Origin: Deltaproteobacteria bacterium
Lineage (GTDB): Bacteria; Bdellovibrionota; Bdellovibrionia; Bdellovibrionales; JAMPXM01
Direction of reading: 5' to 3'
DNA length: 64,000 nucleotides
Assembly (NCBI GenBank): GCA_017302795.1
Contig: JAFLCB010000015.1
Location: forward strand, 1 to 64,000
A program made the translations under genes and the position numbers. The notes below the pieces were generated by a model. It ran no database searches, was not told where the DNA came from, and was given only the letters and a program-made list of their open reading frames with translations. Positions 8,703-18,504 of this stretch are shown piece after piece; the stretch's first letter is position 1, and every line of letters starts with the position of its first letter.

Positions 8703-9698
8703 ATGTCTCAAAACGTCGATGTGATGGCATTAAATGCCGCGATAAAACAAGAGGCTCAGTTTGTTGACCGAATGCTGAAGGAAATCGGCAAGGTGGTCGT
8801 CGGCCAGCGCGAGATGGTCGAAGGAATTTTAATGGGCCTCCTCACGGGCGGTCATGTTTTGTTGGAAGGCGTACCGGGTCTTGCGAAAACACTGACCATC
8901 GCTTCGGTTTCGAAATCGATCTCGCTCGATTTTAATCGAATCCAGTTCACTCCCGATCTTTTACCATCGGATTTAATCGGAACGATGATTTTTAATCCGA
9001 AGTCAGGTGAGTTTGCCCCTAAAAAGGGCCCGATTTTTACGAACATCGTTTTGGCCGATGAAATTAACCGCGCACCGGCGAAAGTTCAATCCGCATTGCT
9101 GGAAGCGATGGCCGAAAAACAAGTCACCATCGGTGACACGACTTACAAGTTGGAAGTTCCTTTTTTGGTTCTTGCTACACAAAACCCGCTAGAACAAGAG
9201 GGCACCTATCCGCTTCCTGAAGCACAGATGGATCGCTTCATGTTTAAGATCATGGTGGAATACCCAACCAAGCAAGAAGAATTCGAGATCATGAATCGCA
9301 TGGGGCAGGACAAGACGCCAGTCATCGAAAGTGTGATTTCTCGCGAAGATTTAATGCGCGCTCGTGCTCGGGTTGACGAAATTTATGTCGACGACAAAAT
9401 CCGGCATTACATTGTTGAGCTTGTTATGGCAACTCGGGAGCCTGCCAAGTACGGTCTCGGCGCATTAGCTCCCTTGGTTCGCGTCGGGGCAAGTCCACGG
9501 GCGACGATTAGTTTGATCCGCGCTGCTAAGGCGCACGCATTTTTACGTTCTCGCGGATTTGTGACAGCTGAAGACGTGAAAGCGGTCGCGCCTTTGGTTT
9601 TGCGTCACCGCTTGATACTTTCGTTTGAGGCTGAAGCCGAGGAAATCAAAAGCGATCAGGTGGTCAAAGATCTGCTAAGTCACGTCGAGGTTCCATAA
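8703..9698 (+). CDS. MoxR family AAA+ ATPase
   Basis: The 331-residue product is a MoxR ATPase. Walker A is GVPGLAKT (residues 56-63), Walker B is LADEINR, and LATQNPLEQEGTYPLPEAQ is the family sensor-1 region; the C-terminal lid domain is complete. MoxR proteins act as chaperones that activate VWA-domain partners. Here it is the first gene of a run with a DUF58 protein and BatA, BatB-C and BatD, the common MoxR-Bat arrangement linked to envelope stress tolerance. AGGAG precedes the ATG. Confidence 0.97.
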   Translation: MSQNVDVMALNAAIKQEAQFVDRMLKEIGKVVVGQREMVEGILMGLLTGGHVLLEGVPGLAKTLTIASVSKSISLDFNRIQFTPDLLPSDLIGTMIFNPKSGEFAPKKGPIFTNIVLADEINRAPAKVQSALLEAMAEKQVTIGDTTYKLEVPFLVLATQNPLEQEGTYPLPEAQMDRFMFKIMVEYPTKQEEFEIMNRMGQDKTPVIESVISREDLMRARARVDEIYVDDKIRHYIVELVMATREPAKYGLGALAPLVRVGASPRATISLIRAAKAHAFLRSRGFVTAEDVKAVAPLVLRHRLILSFEAEAEEIKSDQVVKDLLSHVEVP

Positions 9699-9702
9699 CG
9701 AC

Positions 9703-10587
9703 ATGTCGCTGCCACCGGAAATCTTAAAAAAAGTTCGGCTGCTTGAGATTTCGACTCGCAAGCTCGTGAACTCTTTGTTTGTTGGCAGTTATCACTCGGC
9801 CTTCAAGGGCCAAGGTATGACCTTTTCCGAGTTTCGCGAGTATGTTGCAGGAGACGATGTCCGCACAATCTCATGGCCTTTGACGGCTCGAACCGGCAAG
9901 GTCTACATCAAAAAATATGATGAAGAGCGAGAACTGACGTTGATGTTACTAGTTGATGTCAGCGGTTCTCTGGATTTTGGCACCGGGGCAGAGTTCAAAG
10001 GCGAAATTGCCACTCACTTGTCAGCACTTCTGGGTTTTGCCGCAGCGAAGAATAACGATCACGTCGGCCTGCTGCTATTCAGCGATCAAGTAGAGCATTT
10101 TGTTCCTCCAAAAAAAGGGCGCGGTCACGTGAATCGAATTTTGCGCGACCTTTTTTATCAAAAACCGCTTCATAGCGCGACAAAGATTGCTCCAGCAATA
10201 CAGTACATTCAAGGCGTTCTTAAAAAGAAGGCGATCGTTTTTGTTTTTTCCGATTTCAACGACGAAGGTTTTGCCGAGTCACTTCGGATGATCGCCAAAA
10301 AGCACGATGTGATTGCCGTGGTTGTTGACGACAAGGCGGAACGCACGCTTCCAAAGATGGGCCTCGTCGATCTGAGAGATGCGGAGACTGGCGAAGTGTA
10401 CACTGTCGACACTTCCTCGAAGTCGTTTCGTGAGGCGTTTGAAATTGAAGTTAAACGACGAATTGAACGTCGTGAAATTGAATTGCGTAAAGCCGGTGTG
10501 GATCGTATCGATGTTTCCACCAACTCTGACTTTGTTGCACCGCTTGCCTCCTATTTCCGTCGGCGGGCGGCAGGTGGCGGCAAATGA
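9703..10587 (+). CDS. DUF58 VWA-like protein
   Basis: A 294-residue DUF58 protein. The N terminus has the family motif FSEFREYVAGDDVRTISWPL, and the second half is a VWA-like domain with a MIDAS-type DVSGS motif near residues 85-89. It has no membrane segment and should be cytoplasmic. DUF58 proteins are routinely encoded beside MoxR and are thought to be its partners. It starts four bases after the moxR stop and overlaps the next gene by four bases (ATGA). Confidence 0.93.
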   Translation: MSLPPEILKKVRLLEISTRKLVNSLFVGSYHSAFKGQGMTFSEFREYVAGDDVRTISWPLTARTGKVYIKKYDEERELTLMLLVDVSGSLDFGTGAEFKGEIATHLSALLGFAAAKNNDHVGLLLFSDQVEHFVPPKKGRGHVNRILRDLFYQKPLHSATKIAPAIQYIQGVLKKKAIVFVFSDFNDEGFAESLRMIAKKHDVIAVVVDDKAERTLPKMGLVDLRDAETGEVYTVDTSSKSFREAFEIEVKRRIERREIELRKAGVDRIDVSTNSDFVAPLASYFRRRAAGGGK

Positions 10588-11456
10588 GCGACGCGATCTG
10601 GAACTGTGAAGCATCCGGAATTCCGTCTGATGGTTTGACCGTGGGCCAGATCTTCGATCTCAAATGTTCCGGCGGTGCAGTTGCTGGTCTTTCCGTTCAA
10701 TCACTTGGCCTGGAACTCGCCAAACCTGATCGTTATCGTCTGAAGGTAGTTTCTGCGAAGTCTGCAAATGAAAGCGGCGTGCACTTGCTGGTCACCTCCT
10801 ACCAAACAGGGGAAAACAAACTCGAAAATGTAGTTCTGACGGATGGACTTGTCCGTATTTCTCTTAGCGGAATTCAGTTCGAAGTGCGCTCGGTTTTGAG
10901 TCCGCTGGAACAAGATCCGAAACCGTTCCCTCCGCATCCACCCGTAAGTTTGATGTGGCCGACGGAGGTCATCGTTCTTATCGCCAGTCTTGTTTTTGCG
11001 CTGATTGGTCTTACGTTTCGGGTCTATTTTCTTCGAAAGAAACGTGCCGAATTTCAAGCTTGGCTGAGCGGTCATCGCACGCCGCTATCGCCGATCGATC
11101 AGCTAAATAAAGAGCTGCGACGAGTCGCCAAAGAGCGAAACCCTTCTACGCAAGTGATTGAGTTAGAAAAAGTGTTACGTGAGTATCTCGCTCGCGAGCT
11201 TCGCGAACCCGTTCTTAATGCATCACCGAAAATTATTTTGAAGCGCGCAAGCGGGGGCGATCGGCGGGTAAAGGAAAAGCTTCAACCTTTAACGGCGCGG
11301 GTCTTCGGCGAGTTCGATCGCTTGCAGGTGGGCCTCAATAAGAAAACTATTGACGCAACAGAAGCGTTGTCAAAAACCCTCCCGGAACTTTTAGAAATGT
11401 CTCGCGAACTCGCGGTCGCGGTTAATAGCCGAGGAAAACTGCGAGGTGCGAAATGA
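10584..11456 (+). CDS. Single-TM protein of the MoxR-Bat operon
   Basis: A 290-residue protein without a signal peptide in the usual place. Residues 1-125 look like a beta-rich domain, one membrane helix follows (about 129-149: EVIVLIASLVFALIGL), then a basic stretch and a helical C-terminal region of about 130 residues. This layout is like the small DUF4381-type membrane proteins often found at this operon position, but it is longer and I do not identify the family with certainty. It overlaps both neighbours by four bases, so it is translationally coupled within the operon. Confidence 0.85.
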   Translation: MSDAIWNCEASGIPSDGLTVGQIFDLKCSGGAVAGLSVQSLGLELAKPDRYRLKVVSAKSANESGVHLLVTSYQTGENKLENVVLTDGLVRISLSGIQFEVRSVLSPLEQDPKPFPPHPPVSLMWPTEVIVLIASLVFALIGLTFRVYFLRKKRAEFQAWLSGHRTPLSPIDQLNKELRRVAKERNPSTQVIELEKVLREYLARELREPVLNASPKIILKRASGGDRRVKEKLQPLTARVFGEFDRLQVGLNKKTIDATEALSKTLPELLEMSRELAVAVNSRGKLRGAK

Positions 11457-12454
11457 GCTGGTACTCGACCTGGGCCTTTGCGTTGCTGCCGGTCGCGGTT
11501 TTCCTCGTGGCTTGGGCCTATCGGCTGTCGCGAAAAAAATCGCCGACCATACAATACTCCTCTTTGAGTATTTTAAAGGGACTGCCAAGGCCGCTGCGCA
11601 CAAGACTGCTTTGGCTGCCGTCGGTCGTGTTTCTTTTGGCTATGACGCTCTTGATAGCAGGCCTTGCTCGCCCCCAGAGAGCAGACACAAAAATCCGAAA
11701 GAACGTCGAGGGTATCGACATCATGTTGGTGCTTGATGTTTCGGATTCCATGTTGATCGAAGACATGAAACCGAATCGGCTTGAAGTTTCAAAGCAAATG
11801 CTGATGGACTTCGTGAAGAGACGCACAACGGATCGTCTTGGTCTTGTGGTTTTCTCAGGGGAATCTTACACCCGAGTCCCATTGACTTTAGATTACAAAA
11901 TTTTGCTCCAGAGCATCGAGCAAATTAAAATAAGTCGGAACATAAAAATGGGTACTGCCATCGGCGTGGCACTTGCGAACGGGACCGCGCGATTAAAGGA
12001 TTCGACGGCGCGATCACGCGTGATGGTTTTTCTAACGGATGGTGAAAACAACTCGGGCACGATTGACCCAGAGACAGCGCTCGACATAGCGAAGGGCTTT
12101 GGACTTCGGATATACACAATTGGTGCTGGGCGAGATGGTGATGCGCAGCTTCCGGTTGAAACTCAGGATGCTTTTGGACGCAAAGTGAAGCGGTATCAGC
12201 CGATCCATTCGAAAGTGAACGACGAACTTTTAGGGAAAATGGCCTCTGACACTGGGGGCAAGTACTATCGTGCGACAGACAACGAATCGCTGAAAAAAGT
12301 TTTTACAGATATTGATCGGTTAGAAAAAACCAAAATCGATGTCAACCAATACACTAAGTACGCCGAACTCTATCAGTCTTGGGTGCTTTGGGGATTGATG
12401 GCTCTTTTCTTTTCGTGGTTTTTGCAGCTGACAGTGTTTCGGAGGGTGCCGTAA
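11453..12454 (+). CDS. batA: BatA-like VWA membrane protein
   Basis: The 333-residue protein has the BatA layout: a short N-terminal membrane segment, a second one at about 55-75, a VWA domain with an intact MIDAS motif (VLDVSDSM, about 97-104, and a downstream FLTDGENNSG), and a C-terminal membrane helix (about 306-326). The VWA domain faces the periplasm in the accepted topology. Bat proteins were first named for Bacteroides aerotolerance. It overlaps the upstream gene by four bases, and its stop overlaps the next start (TAATG). Confidence 0.93.
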   Translation: MSWYSTWAFALLPVAVFLVAWAYRLSRKKSPTIQYSSLSILKGLPRPLRTRLLWLPSVVFLLAMTLLIAGLARPQRADTKIRKNVEGIDIMLVLDVSDSMLIEDMKPNRLEVSKQMLMDFVKRRTTDRLGLVVFSGESYTRVPLTLDYKILLQSIEQIKISRNIKMGTAIGVALANGTARLKDSTARSRVMVFLTDGENNSGTIDPETALDIAKGFGLRIYTIGAGRDGDAQLPVETQDAFGRKVKRYQPIHSKVNDELLGKMASDTGGKYYRATDNESLKKVFTDIDRLEKTKIDVNQYTKYAELYQSWVLWGLMALFFSWFLQLTVFRRVP

Positions 12455-14214
12455 TGCGCTTTGCAAATCCGGAATGGCTTGGGCTTCTGTGGTTACTTCC
12501 TGCTTTATGGCTACTGCTTTGGTGGAATGGGCGGCTAGCTAAGAAAAAACTCACCGCCGAGTTGGGTGTACGCATGGCACCTTTGCTGGCCCGTGATGGT
12601 TCTGCGTCAAAAAAAAGATGGAAAGTGGCGCTTCGTTCGCTCGGCATCGTGATGGCTTGTTTAGGACTTGCGCGACCTCAAATGGGTAAAGGCCAGTCTG
12701 AGATCAAAGTTCGCGGAGTCGAGCTGATGGTGATGCTCGACATTTCGACCTCCATGCTTGCGGAGGACGTAAAGCCTTCACGTCTTCAATTTGCTAAGGC
12801 GGAACTCACCAGACTTTTCGACATGATGTCCGGCGACAAAGTCGGCCTTGTTGCCTTTGCGGGCTCCGCTTTGTTGCTATCACCTCTAACCAATGACATT
12901 TCGTCACTTAAAATGTTTCTCGATTCTGTTTCGCCATACTCGGTCGAGACACAAGGGACGGATGTAACCAAAGGACTCGAAGAAGCTGCCAACGCATTCG
13001 AGCGCGGCGGCACCGAGGATGATGATCAAGCAAAAACGACGCGCGTAATTTTGGTGTTGAGCGACGGCGAAGACCAAGAAAAAGGTGCGCTGGAGATTGC
13101 GAAGAAATTGACGAAAGAAGGCGTTCGCATTTTCACAATCGCCTTCGGCACCGAGCGAGGTGGGCTGGTGCCTATGCGCGACGAACGAGGTTTCCTAAGA
13201 GGTTACAAAAAAGACCGGTCGGGTAAAGAAGTTGTATCTCAAGTTAAGGGTGAATTCTTGAAAGAGCTGGCGCGAGTTGGCCAGGGCGCTTTTCACTTTG
13301 CGACGTTCGGTGGAAACGAAGCCCGTATGGTGAAAGCTGATTTGGATAAGCTACAGAAAACGGAATTCGCGTCTAGCATGGCAACCCAGTATGAAGAACG
13401 ATTTCAGTTGTTCCTCGCACTTGCGCTTTTATTTTTTGCACTCGAGCTATTGATTTCTGAACAAGGCGGGCGCGAACGCGTTTGGCGTGGCCGATTTGAA
13501 GCTGGGCTTAAAGCGGTGTTGCCCTTTGCAATCGGTTTGATGCTTTTCAAGACTGACGCAGCGCTAGCATCCGATTTTGATGGAGTCCGGAAAAACAATG
13601 AAGCGCAAAAACAATTCAATGCCGAGCGCCCAGTTGAGGCCCTTGAAGGTTTCTCTAAGTCGCTTGAACATTTACCTGATCGAGCGGAAGTTCACTTTAA
13701 TATTGCAACTTCCTTTATGGCTCTCAAAGACGACGACAAGGCTCTAAAAGAGTTCGATGTTGCGCTGAGAACAAATCCCGCGCCAGAGCTAGAGTTCAAA
13801 ATCCACTTCAATAGAGCCCAAGTCCTTGCAACGAAAAAAGAAACAGCAAGGGCCCTTGATAGCTATCAAAATGCGCTTCGCCTGAATCCAGATTCTGTCG
13901 AAGTGAAAACCAATATTGAACTTCTGATGGCCGCTGGCGAGGGCGGAGGCGACGGCGACGAGAAAAATGATAAAAAGGATCCGAATAAACAAGACCAAAA
14001 CGGTGATCAACAGAACCAGCCGGATCAGAAACAAGAGCAAAAGCCTCAGCAGGGCCCCACGCCGAAACCAACGGCGCGACCTTTTAAATCTGAGCAACTG
14101 AGCAATCAAGATGTAAGTCGAATTCTGGAAGAGCTCAAACGCCAGGAAGATCAGATTCGAGAACGGATGCAACGGGAAGGAGGCAAAGATGCTCCTCGCG
14201 AAAAAGATTGGTGA
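12454..14214 (+). CDS. BatB-BatC fusion: VWA and TPR protein
   Basis: The protein has 586 residues from the ATG at 12454, which overlaps the batA stop; an earlier in-frame start at 12379 lies inside batA and is unlikely. Residues 1-330 repeat the BatB plan, two N-terminal membrane helices and a VWA domain with MIDAS MLDISTSM and VLSDGEDQ. After further hydrophobic helices (about 315-380) come two or three TPR repeats (about 400-500), as in BatC. The C-terminal ~90 residues are low complexity, rich in D, K, Q and P. BatB and BatC are separate in many genomes, so this is a fusion. Confidence 0.92.
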   Translation: MRFANPEWLGLLWLLPALWLLLWWNGRLAKKKLTAELGVRMAPLLARDGSASKKRWKVALRSLGIVMACLGLARPQMGKGQSEIKVRGVELMVMLDISTSMLAEDVKPSRLQFAKAELTRLFDMMSGDKVGLVAFAGSALLLSPLTNDISSLKMFLDSVSPYSVETQGTDVTKGLEEAANAFERGGTEDDDQAKTTRVILVLSDGEDQEKGALEIAKKLTKEGVRIFTIAFGTERGGLVPMRDERGFLRGYKKDRSGKEVVSQVKGEFLKELARVGQGAFHFATFGGNEARMVKADLDKLQKTEFASSMATQYEERFQLFLALALLFFALELLISEQGGRERVWRGRFEAGLKAVLPFAIGLMLFKTDAALASDFDGVRKNNEAQKQFNAERPVEALEGFSKSLEHLPDRAEVHFNIATSFMALKDDDKALKEFDVALRTNPAPELEFKIHFNRAQVLATKKETARALDSYQNALRLNPDSVEVKTNIELLMAAGEGGGDGDEKNDKKDPNKQDQNGDQQNQPDQKQEQKPQQGPTPKPTARPFKSEQLSNQDVSRILEELKRQEDQIRERMQREGGKDAPREKDW

Positions 14215-16192
14215 GACTTTGATGACGCGGAAACAATTGCAGTCGGTTGGCTGCGCGATACTGGTCGCGGTTGGAATTAATATTTTTCCAGTCGACCGCG
14301 CCCCCGCCCAGAGCGGAGGCGGCAAGCTTGAAGTGAAAGCGACACTGGATCGACGAGCGATCGAGCCCACCGAATCCGTGGTGCTATCAGTTTCAGTTGA
14401 ATCGGCAGAAGAAGTTGAACCACAATCACCAACTCTTCCGCCTATGAATGATTTTGAAGTTCTCAATCAATGGCAGGCAAAAGAAGTTCGAGCAAATCTC
14501 GTTCAAACTCCGTCGGGGCCACAATTTCAGACTATGCGGCGAATGGTATTCAATTACCAACTTGCGCCAAAACGCCTCGGTGCCTTAACCATTTATCCAG
14601 TGGAAGTTGTGATCGACGGCCGAAGCTACCGCACGTCGGCATTGACGCTACAAGTGGCCAGCGGTGCGGGTCGTCGGCAGGCGCCGAACACAGCGCCCGG
14701 TGCGAGGCCGCCGCCAGGTTTTGAAGATGAAGAAGTTTCCGAAGAAGAAGATCTGTTTTCACAACTTCTTCGGCGTGGGATGGGGCAGATCCCGAGAGGT
14801 GGAGGTTCACGCACGCTCCCGACAAATCCGAAGGATGCGTTTTTCATTCAGGTGGAAACAGATAAAACCGAAGCCTATGTCGGCGAGCAAGTTACGGTTT
14901 CCTTTTTCCTTTACACGACAGGTTTGATTCGAGATCTCGACACGCTGAAGTATCCATCGCTGAAGGGGTTTTGGAAGGAAGACATCGAGATTGCAACGCA
15001 CTTAAATTTCCAACAAGAAGTCGTGGATGGGGTTCCCTACAAAAAAGCGTTGCTCGCATCCTTCGCACTTTTCCCTATCAAAGAGGGAACTGCGATGATT
15101 GATAGCTATCAAGCAAAATGCACAGTGATTCCAGGCGCAGATCCGTTTGGTGCGCTTGGGATGGGTCGAGCGTTCACTTTTACCAAGGCGTCACAGCCCG
15201 TAAAAATCAACGTCAAACCACTTCCGTTGGAAGGTCGACCGGCAGATTTTTCTGGAGCTGTTGGTGATTTCGCTGTCACGGCAAGAATCGAAGACAATAA
15301 CGTCGTTGCAAATCAGCCGTTCCCTCTGAAAATTCGATTCGAAGGACGCGGGAATGCCAAGCTTATTGATATTCCTCCGTTTCAGCCGCCCGAGGGAATG
15401 GAGCTCTACGATACACAGAAGGAAGCGAAGTTCTTCGGCTGGGGCACGAGCTTTAAAGAATTCACGGTGCAATTGATTCCCCGAAGAGACGGTGAGTTCG
15501 AAATTCCTCCGATCGCGGCTTCAATGTTTGACCCTGTGACAAAAAAGTATATTTCTCGCGCGACGGAATCGTTACGGCTGCGCGTAGGTAAGGGTTCGGG
15601 TGCCAACCGCAGTGGGTCCGAAAGTTACACGGGTGGCAAAACTGAAGCTCGGAAAAATGGAAAGGCAAATGGGCCTGCCGAGCCGCGTCTCGTAGAGCAG
15701 TTTAAGTCGGAATCAAGATGGACGACAGCACAAGCAGTCAGTGGGGCCGCCGGAATATATTCATTGGTGATTGCACTTTTGTTTGGCGTTGCGGCTAAGG
15801 AGCTCGGCTGGGGGAGGGGAAAGCCAAAGCTCAACCGCTTGGTCAAAGCTCGAGTCCGTGGCCTTCAGGAAAAAGCGAACAGTGGCGACCTAAGGCAGTT
15901 CGGTGTGGGCGGAGTAAACTTGGTCGCGTTTACGTTAAGGGAAATCGTAGGCGATCGTTTGAGCGAACGTGAAGTGCTTAAACTTTTGTCTGCGACTCCT
16001 CCGTCCATCCAGAAGGAATGCGGCAAAGCGGTCGAAGAGCTTTTAGCCGATTTCGAAATACTCGCGTTTGCTCCGGAAGCGACTTTGGGTGAATGGAAAG
16101 ATCCGGCGAAAATTAAATCGCTGATTTCGAAGACATCGGAAGTTCTGCTGCGTATGGTTTCGCTTTCAGGGTCCGACGAGCCAGGCGCTTAA
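14189..16192 (+). CDS. batD: BatD-like membrane protein
   Basis: A BatD ('oxygen tolerance') family protein of 667 residues. A signal peptide ends near APAQS, beta-sandwich repeats follow, and one membrane helix lies about two-thirds along (AAGIYSLVIALLFGVAA). The C-terminal ~120 residues are cytoplasmic. I keep the start at 14189 because GGGAAGGAGG sits about five bases before it; the next Met (14222) has a poorer ribosome site but also gives a good signal peptide. BatD is the usual last gene of the operon. Its 3' end overlaps the convergent glycosyltransferase gene by 80 bases. Confidence 0.92.
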   Translation: MLLAKKIGETLMTRKQLQSVGCAILVAVGINIFPVDRAPAQSGGGKLEVKATLDRRAIEPTESVVLSVSVESAEEVEPQSPTLPPMNDFEVLNQWQAKEVRANLVQTPSGPQFQTMRRMVFNYQLAPKRLGALTIYPVEVVIDGRSYRTSALTLQVASGAGRRQAPNTAPGARPPPGFEDEEVSEEEDLFSQLLRRGMGQIPRGGGSRTLPTNPKDAFFIQVETDKTEAYVGEQVTVSFFLYTTGLIRDLDTLKYPSLKGFWKEDIEIATHLNFQQEVVDGVPYKKALLASFALFPIKEGTAMIDSYQAKCTVIPGADPFGALGMGRAFTFTKASQPVKINVKPLPLEGRPADFSGAVGDFAVTARIEDNNVVANQPFPLKIRFEGRGNAKLIDIPPFQPPEGMELYDTQKEAKFFGWGTSFKEFTVQLIPRRDGEFEIPPIAASMFDPVTKKYISRATESLRLRVGKGSGANRSGSESYTGGKTEARKNGKANGPAEPRLVEQFKSESRWTTAQAVSGAAGIYSLVIALLFGVAAKELGWGRGKPKLNRLVKARVRGLQEKANSGDLRQFGVGGVNLVAFTLREIVGDRLSEREVLKLLSATPPSIQKECGKAVEELLADFEILAFAPEATLGEWKDPAKIKSLISKTSEVLLRMVSLSGSDEPGA

Positions 16193-16928
16193 TTCTAACG
16201 AGATCAAAAAACATTTTGATGGGATCAATCCAGATTCGAACCTTTGAATCTGGTGAGTTCACCCAGCGAACGGGAACTGTCTGAATTTTGAATCCCATCA
16301 ATTGCGCAAGGATCAATAGCTCGACATCAAATGCGAAGCCGTTCAATGTTTGGCGGGAAAAAATAGGTTCGACGGCACGCCTGCGAAACGCCTTGAATCC
16401 ACACTGGGTGTCTTTAATACCTGCGACGCCGAATATTTGAACGAATCGATTAAAACCTCGACCTAAGTTGCGTCTGACCCAAGATTGCTTCTTTATGACC
16501 TGGCTTTTTGCTTCCGCTCGGGAGCCGATCAGAATATCGATGCCTGGATTCGCTTGGAATTCAGAAAGAAATGAAATCACTTCGGCAAGCGGAGTGGACA
16601 AATCTGCATCCATGAAAAATACGACTTCGCCTTTCGCCCGTAGCATACCGGTTTTAACTGCGTACCCCTTGCCGCGTTGCACCTCATTGGCGATGATCTG
16701 GATACTCGAATCGCCTGCCGCAGCTTGAGCTGCTAGTTCGACGGTCCGGTCCGATGATTTTTCAATAACGATAATGATCTCGACCGAGCCGAAGCGGCCA
16801 AAGAAAGAGCGCAGGTCTTTAATCGTAGCAGGAAGCCGACGCTCCTCGTTGTAGGCGGGAACAACGATTGATATCGCCGGATTTGAATTTGCCGAAAATG
16901 AATTTGATGGATTGGACGACGTACCCAT
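16113..16928 (-). CDS. Family 2 glycosyltransferase
   Basis: A 271-residue GT-A enzyme. It has the nucleotide-sugar start ISIVVPAYNEERRLPATI, the DxD-type motif FFMDADLSTPL and the CGFKAFRRRA region seen in dolichyl-phosphate-glucose and polyprenyl-phosphate-sugar synthases. Such enzymes make lipid-linked monosaccharide donors that GT-C membrane enzymes then use. The two plus-strand genes starting 22 bases away encode GT-C-like proteins, so a shared glycosylation job is plausible. There is no hydrophobic C-terminal anchor. No Shine-Dalgarno sequence precedes the start. Confidence 0.9.
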   Translation of the reverse strand: MGTSSNPSNSFSANSNPAISIVVPAYNEERRLPATIKDLRSFFGRFGSVEIIIVIEKSSDRTVELAAQAAAGDSSIQIIANEVQRGKGYAVKTGMLRAKGEVVFFMDADLSTPLAEVISFLSEFQANPGIDILIGSRAEAKSQVIKKQSWVRRNLGRGFNRFVQIFGVAGIKDTQCGFKAFRRRAVEPIFSRQTLNGFAFDVELLILAQLMGFKIQTVPVRWVNSPDSKVRIWIDPIKMFFDLVRIKRLARRTLKAKPYAAELPMSSKSAI

Positions 16929-16950
16929 GAGTGATAGATTATTCTAATAA

Positions 16951-18504
16951 ATGTTACGGACAAACGAAAATCGCGAATCGCAATTTACACGCTCGACGTT
17001 TTGGCTTTGGCCGCTATTGGCTGTCGCGGCCTATTTTCGCTTTCGGGATTTAGGAATCAAACCACCCCATTTTGATGAGGGAATAAATGGTCACTTCGTC
17101 ATGACGATTTGGCGGGATGGGTTTTACACCTACGACCCGACCAATTTCCACGGACCTTTGTACTTTTACCTTCTGCATGGAGCAGAGGTTCTGTTTGGTC
17201 GTGGTGTCGAATCTTTTCGAATCATGAACGCCTTTTTAGCGATGGGCTTAGTGTACTTTGTTTTTCAGTTTCGCCGCTTTCTCGGGCCGGCTGCAGTCGT
17301 AGCCGCTTGGATTGTAGCGGTGAGTCCTGCGTTCACGTTTTATGGACGATATGCGATTCACGAAACACTTTTTGTTTTAGGGCAGATTGCATTTGTTTAT
17401 GGACGGCTGGTGTGGCTGAACAAACCGACGCGCGAAGCCGTCGCGATGATTGCCGCAGGTTTGGTGATCATGCTTGCGACAAAAGAAAATTTTTTTATAT
17501 TTGTCGGCACCTGGATAATCGCAGAGTTCGTGGTCCGGTTTCTTGAGAAACTGGAAAAATCCGATGAGCCGTGGAGCCGCCTCGGCGATTTATCGCAGTC
17601 GGAATCTCGCCGGTTAGTTCGTGGCACTGCAGTCATTTCCTCGATCGCCTTATTCCTGTTGTTTGCTCTTTACACTGGATTTTTTGAATACATGAGGGGA
17701 GCCGGGGATTTTTTTCGAGCCTTTGATTTCTGGACAAAAACGGGCACTAAGGGAAATGGTCACGAAAAGCCCTTTTTCTATTGGCTCGAAACAATGGGGC
17801 GCTATGAATGGGTTCTGTTGATTGGACTTGCGGCATCGGCAGTAGCGACATTGTTCTTGAAATCGCAGAATCGCGCGCAGAGACTAATTCTTTTAACAGG
17901 CTTCGGTACGTGGCTCGCTTATTCTATAATCCCATATAAAACGCCGTGGCTCTTGCTTGGCTTTTGGCCGCTCGCATTTTTGTTGCTGCCACAAATGGAG
18001 CGGGGCAAGTGGCGGATTTTAACTGCCGTTGTTCTTGGATTGACGCTAGTTCATTCGACAGTGAAGAGCTACCGCTTGAACTTCGTTGATTTTGCTAAAG
18101 CTGGTGAGCCCTATGTCTACGTTCAGACAACCTCTGATTATTCCAATGTCATGGATGTATTAAAACGGAAAATTCGTCAAAACCCAGCAGTCGCGAATTT
18201 ATCGCTTGTGATTATGATTCAAGATCCCTGGCCTCTTCCCTATGAAGTAGCGCTTTTTCCGAACTTAAAATACGCGAAGCTTGAGGATATTGACAGAGAT
18301 CCAAGTATAGTTGCCAATGCGGATCTATTGCTGATCGATGGATCGATCCTTGAGGGTTTGCGAAATATTCTGCCAAAGAAGTTTGGTCGAATGGATTTTC
18401 GCCTGCGCGATTCTTATGACAGTGGCTGGGCGCTATTTGACTTCGAAAAGTTTCGCAATGTACTAGCAGTAGATGTACCTATCGAAAGTCCGGGGAAAAA
18501 ATGA
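16951..18504 (+). CDS. Agl23-like (TIGR03663) GT-C membrane protein
   Basis: A 517-residue polytopic protein with about ten membrane helices. The first loop carries PPHFDEGINGHFV, with the acidic dyad position of GT-C enzymes, followed by YDPTNFHGPLYFYLLHG, a pattern I associate with the TIGR03663 'flippase activity-associated protein Agl23' family. GT-C enzymes take sugars from lipid carriers at the outer face of the membrane. The start lies only 22 bases from the divergent GT2 start and has no clear ribosome site. It overlaps the next gene by four bases (ATGA). Confidence 0.85.
   Translation: MLRTNENRESQFTRSTFWLWPLLAVAAYFRFRDLGIKPPHFDEGINGHFVMTIWRDGFYTYDPTNFHGPLYFYLLHGAEVLFGRGVESFRIMNAFLAMGLVYFVFQFRRFLGPAAVVAAWIVAVSPAFTFYGRYAIHETLFVLGQIAFVYGRLVWLNKPTREAVAMIAAGLVIMLATKENFFIFVGTWIIAEFVVRFLEKLEKSDEPWSRLGDLSQSESRRLVRGTAVISSIALFLLFALYTGFFEYMRGAGDFFRAFDFWTKTGTKGNGHEKPFFYWLETMGRYEWVLLIGLAASAVATLFLKSQNRAQRLILLTGFGTWLAYSIIPYKTPWLLLGFWPLAFLLLPQMERGKWRILTAVVLGLTLVHSTVKSYRLNFVDFAKAGEPYVYVQTTSDYSNVMDVLKRKIRQNPAVANLSLVIMIQDPWPLPYEVALFPNLKYAKLEDIDRDPSIVANADLLLIDGSILEGLRNILPKKFGRMDFRLRDSYDSGWALFDFEKFRNVLAVDVPIESPGKK

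Noticed and set aside
13789-14466. Long minus-strand frame (225 codons) across the batBC-batD junction
   Set aside because: It is antisense to two well-supported coupled genes and its hydrophobic stretches mirror the charged low-complexity tail of BatBC.
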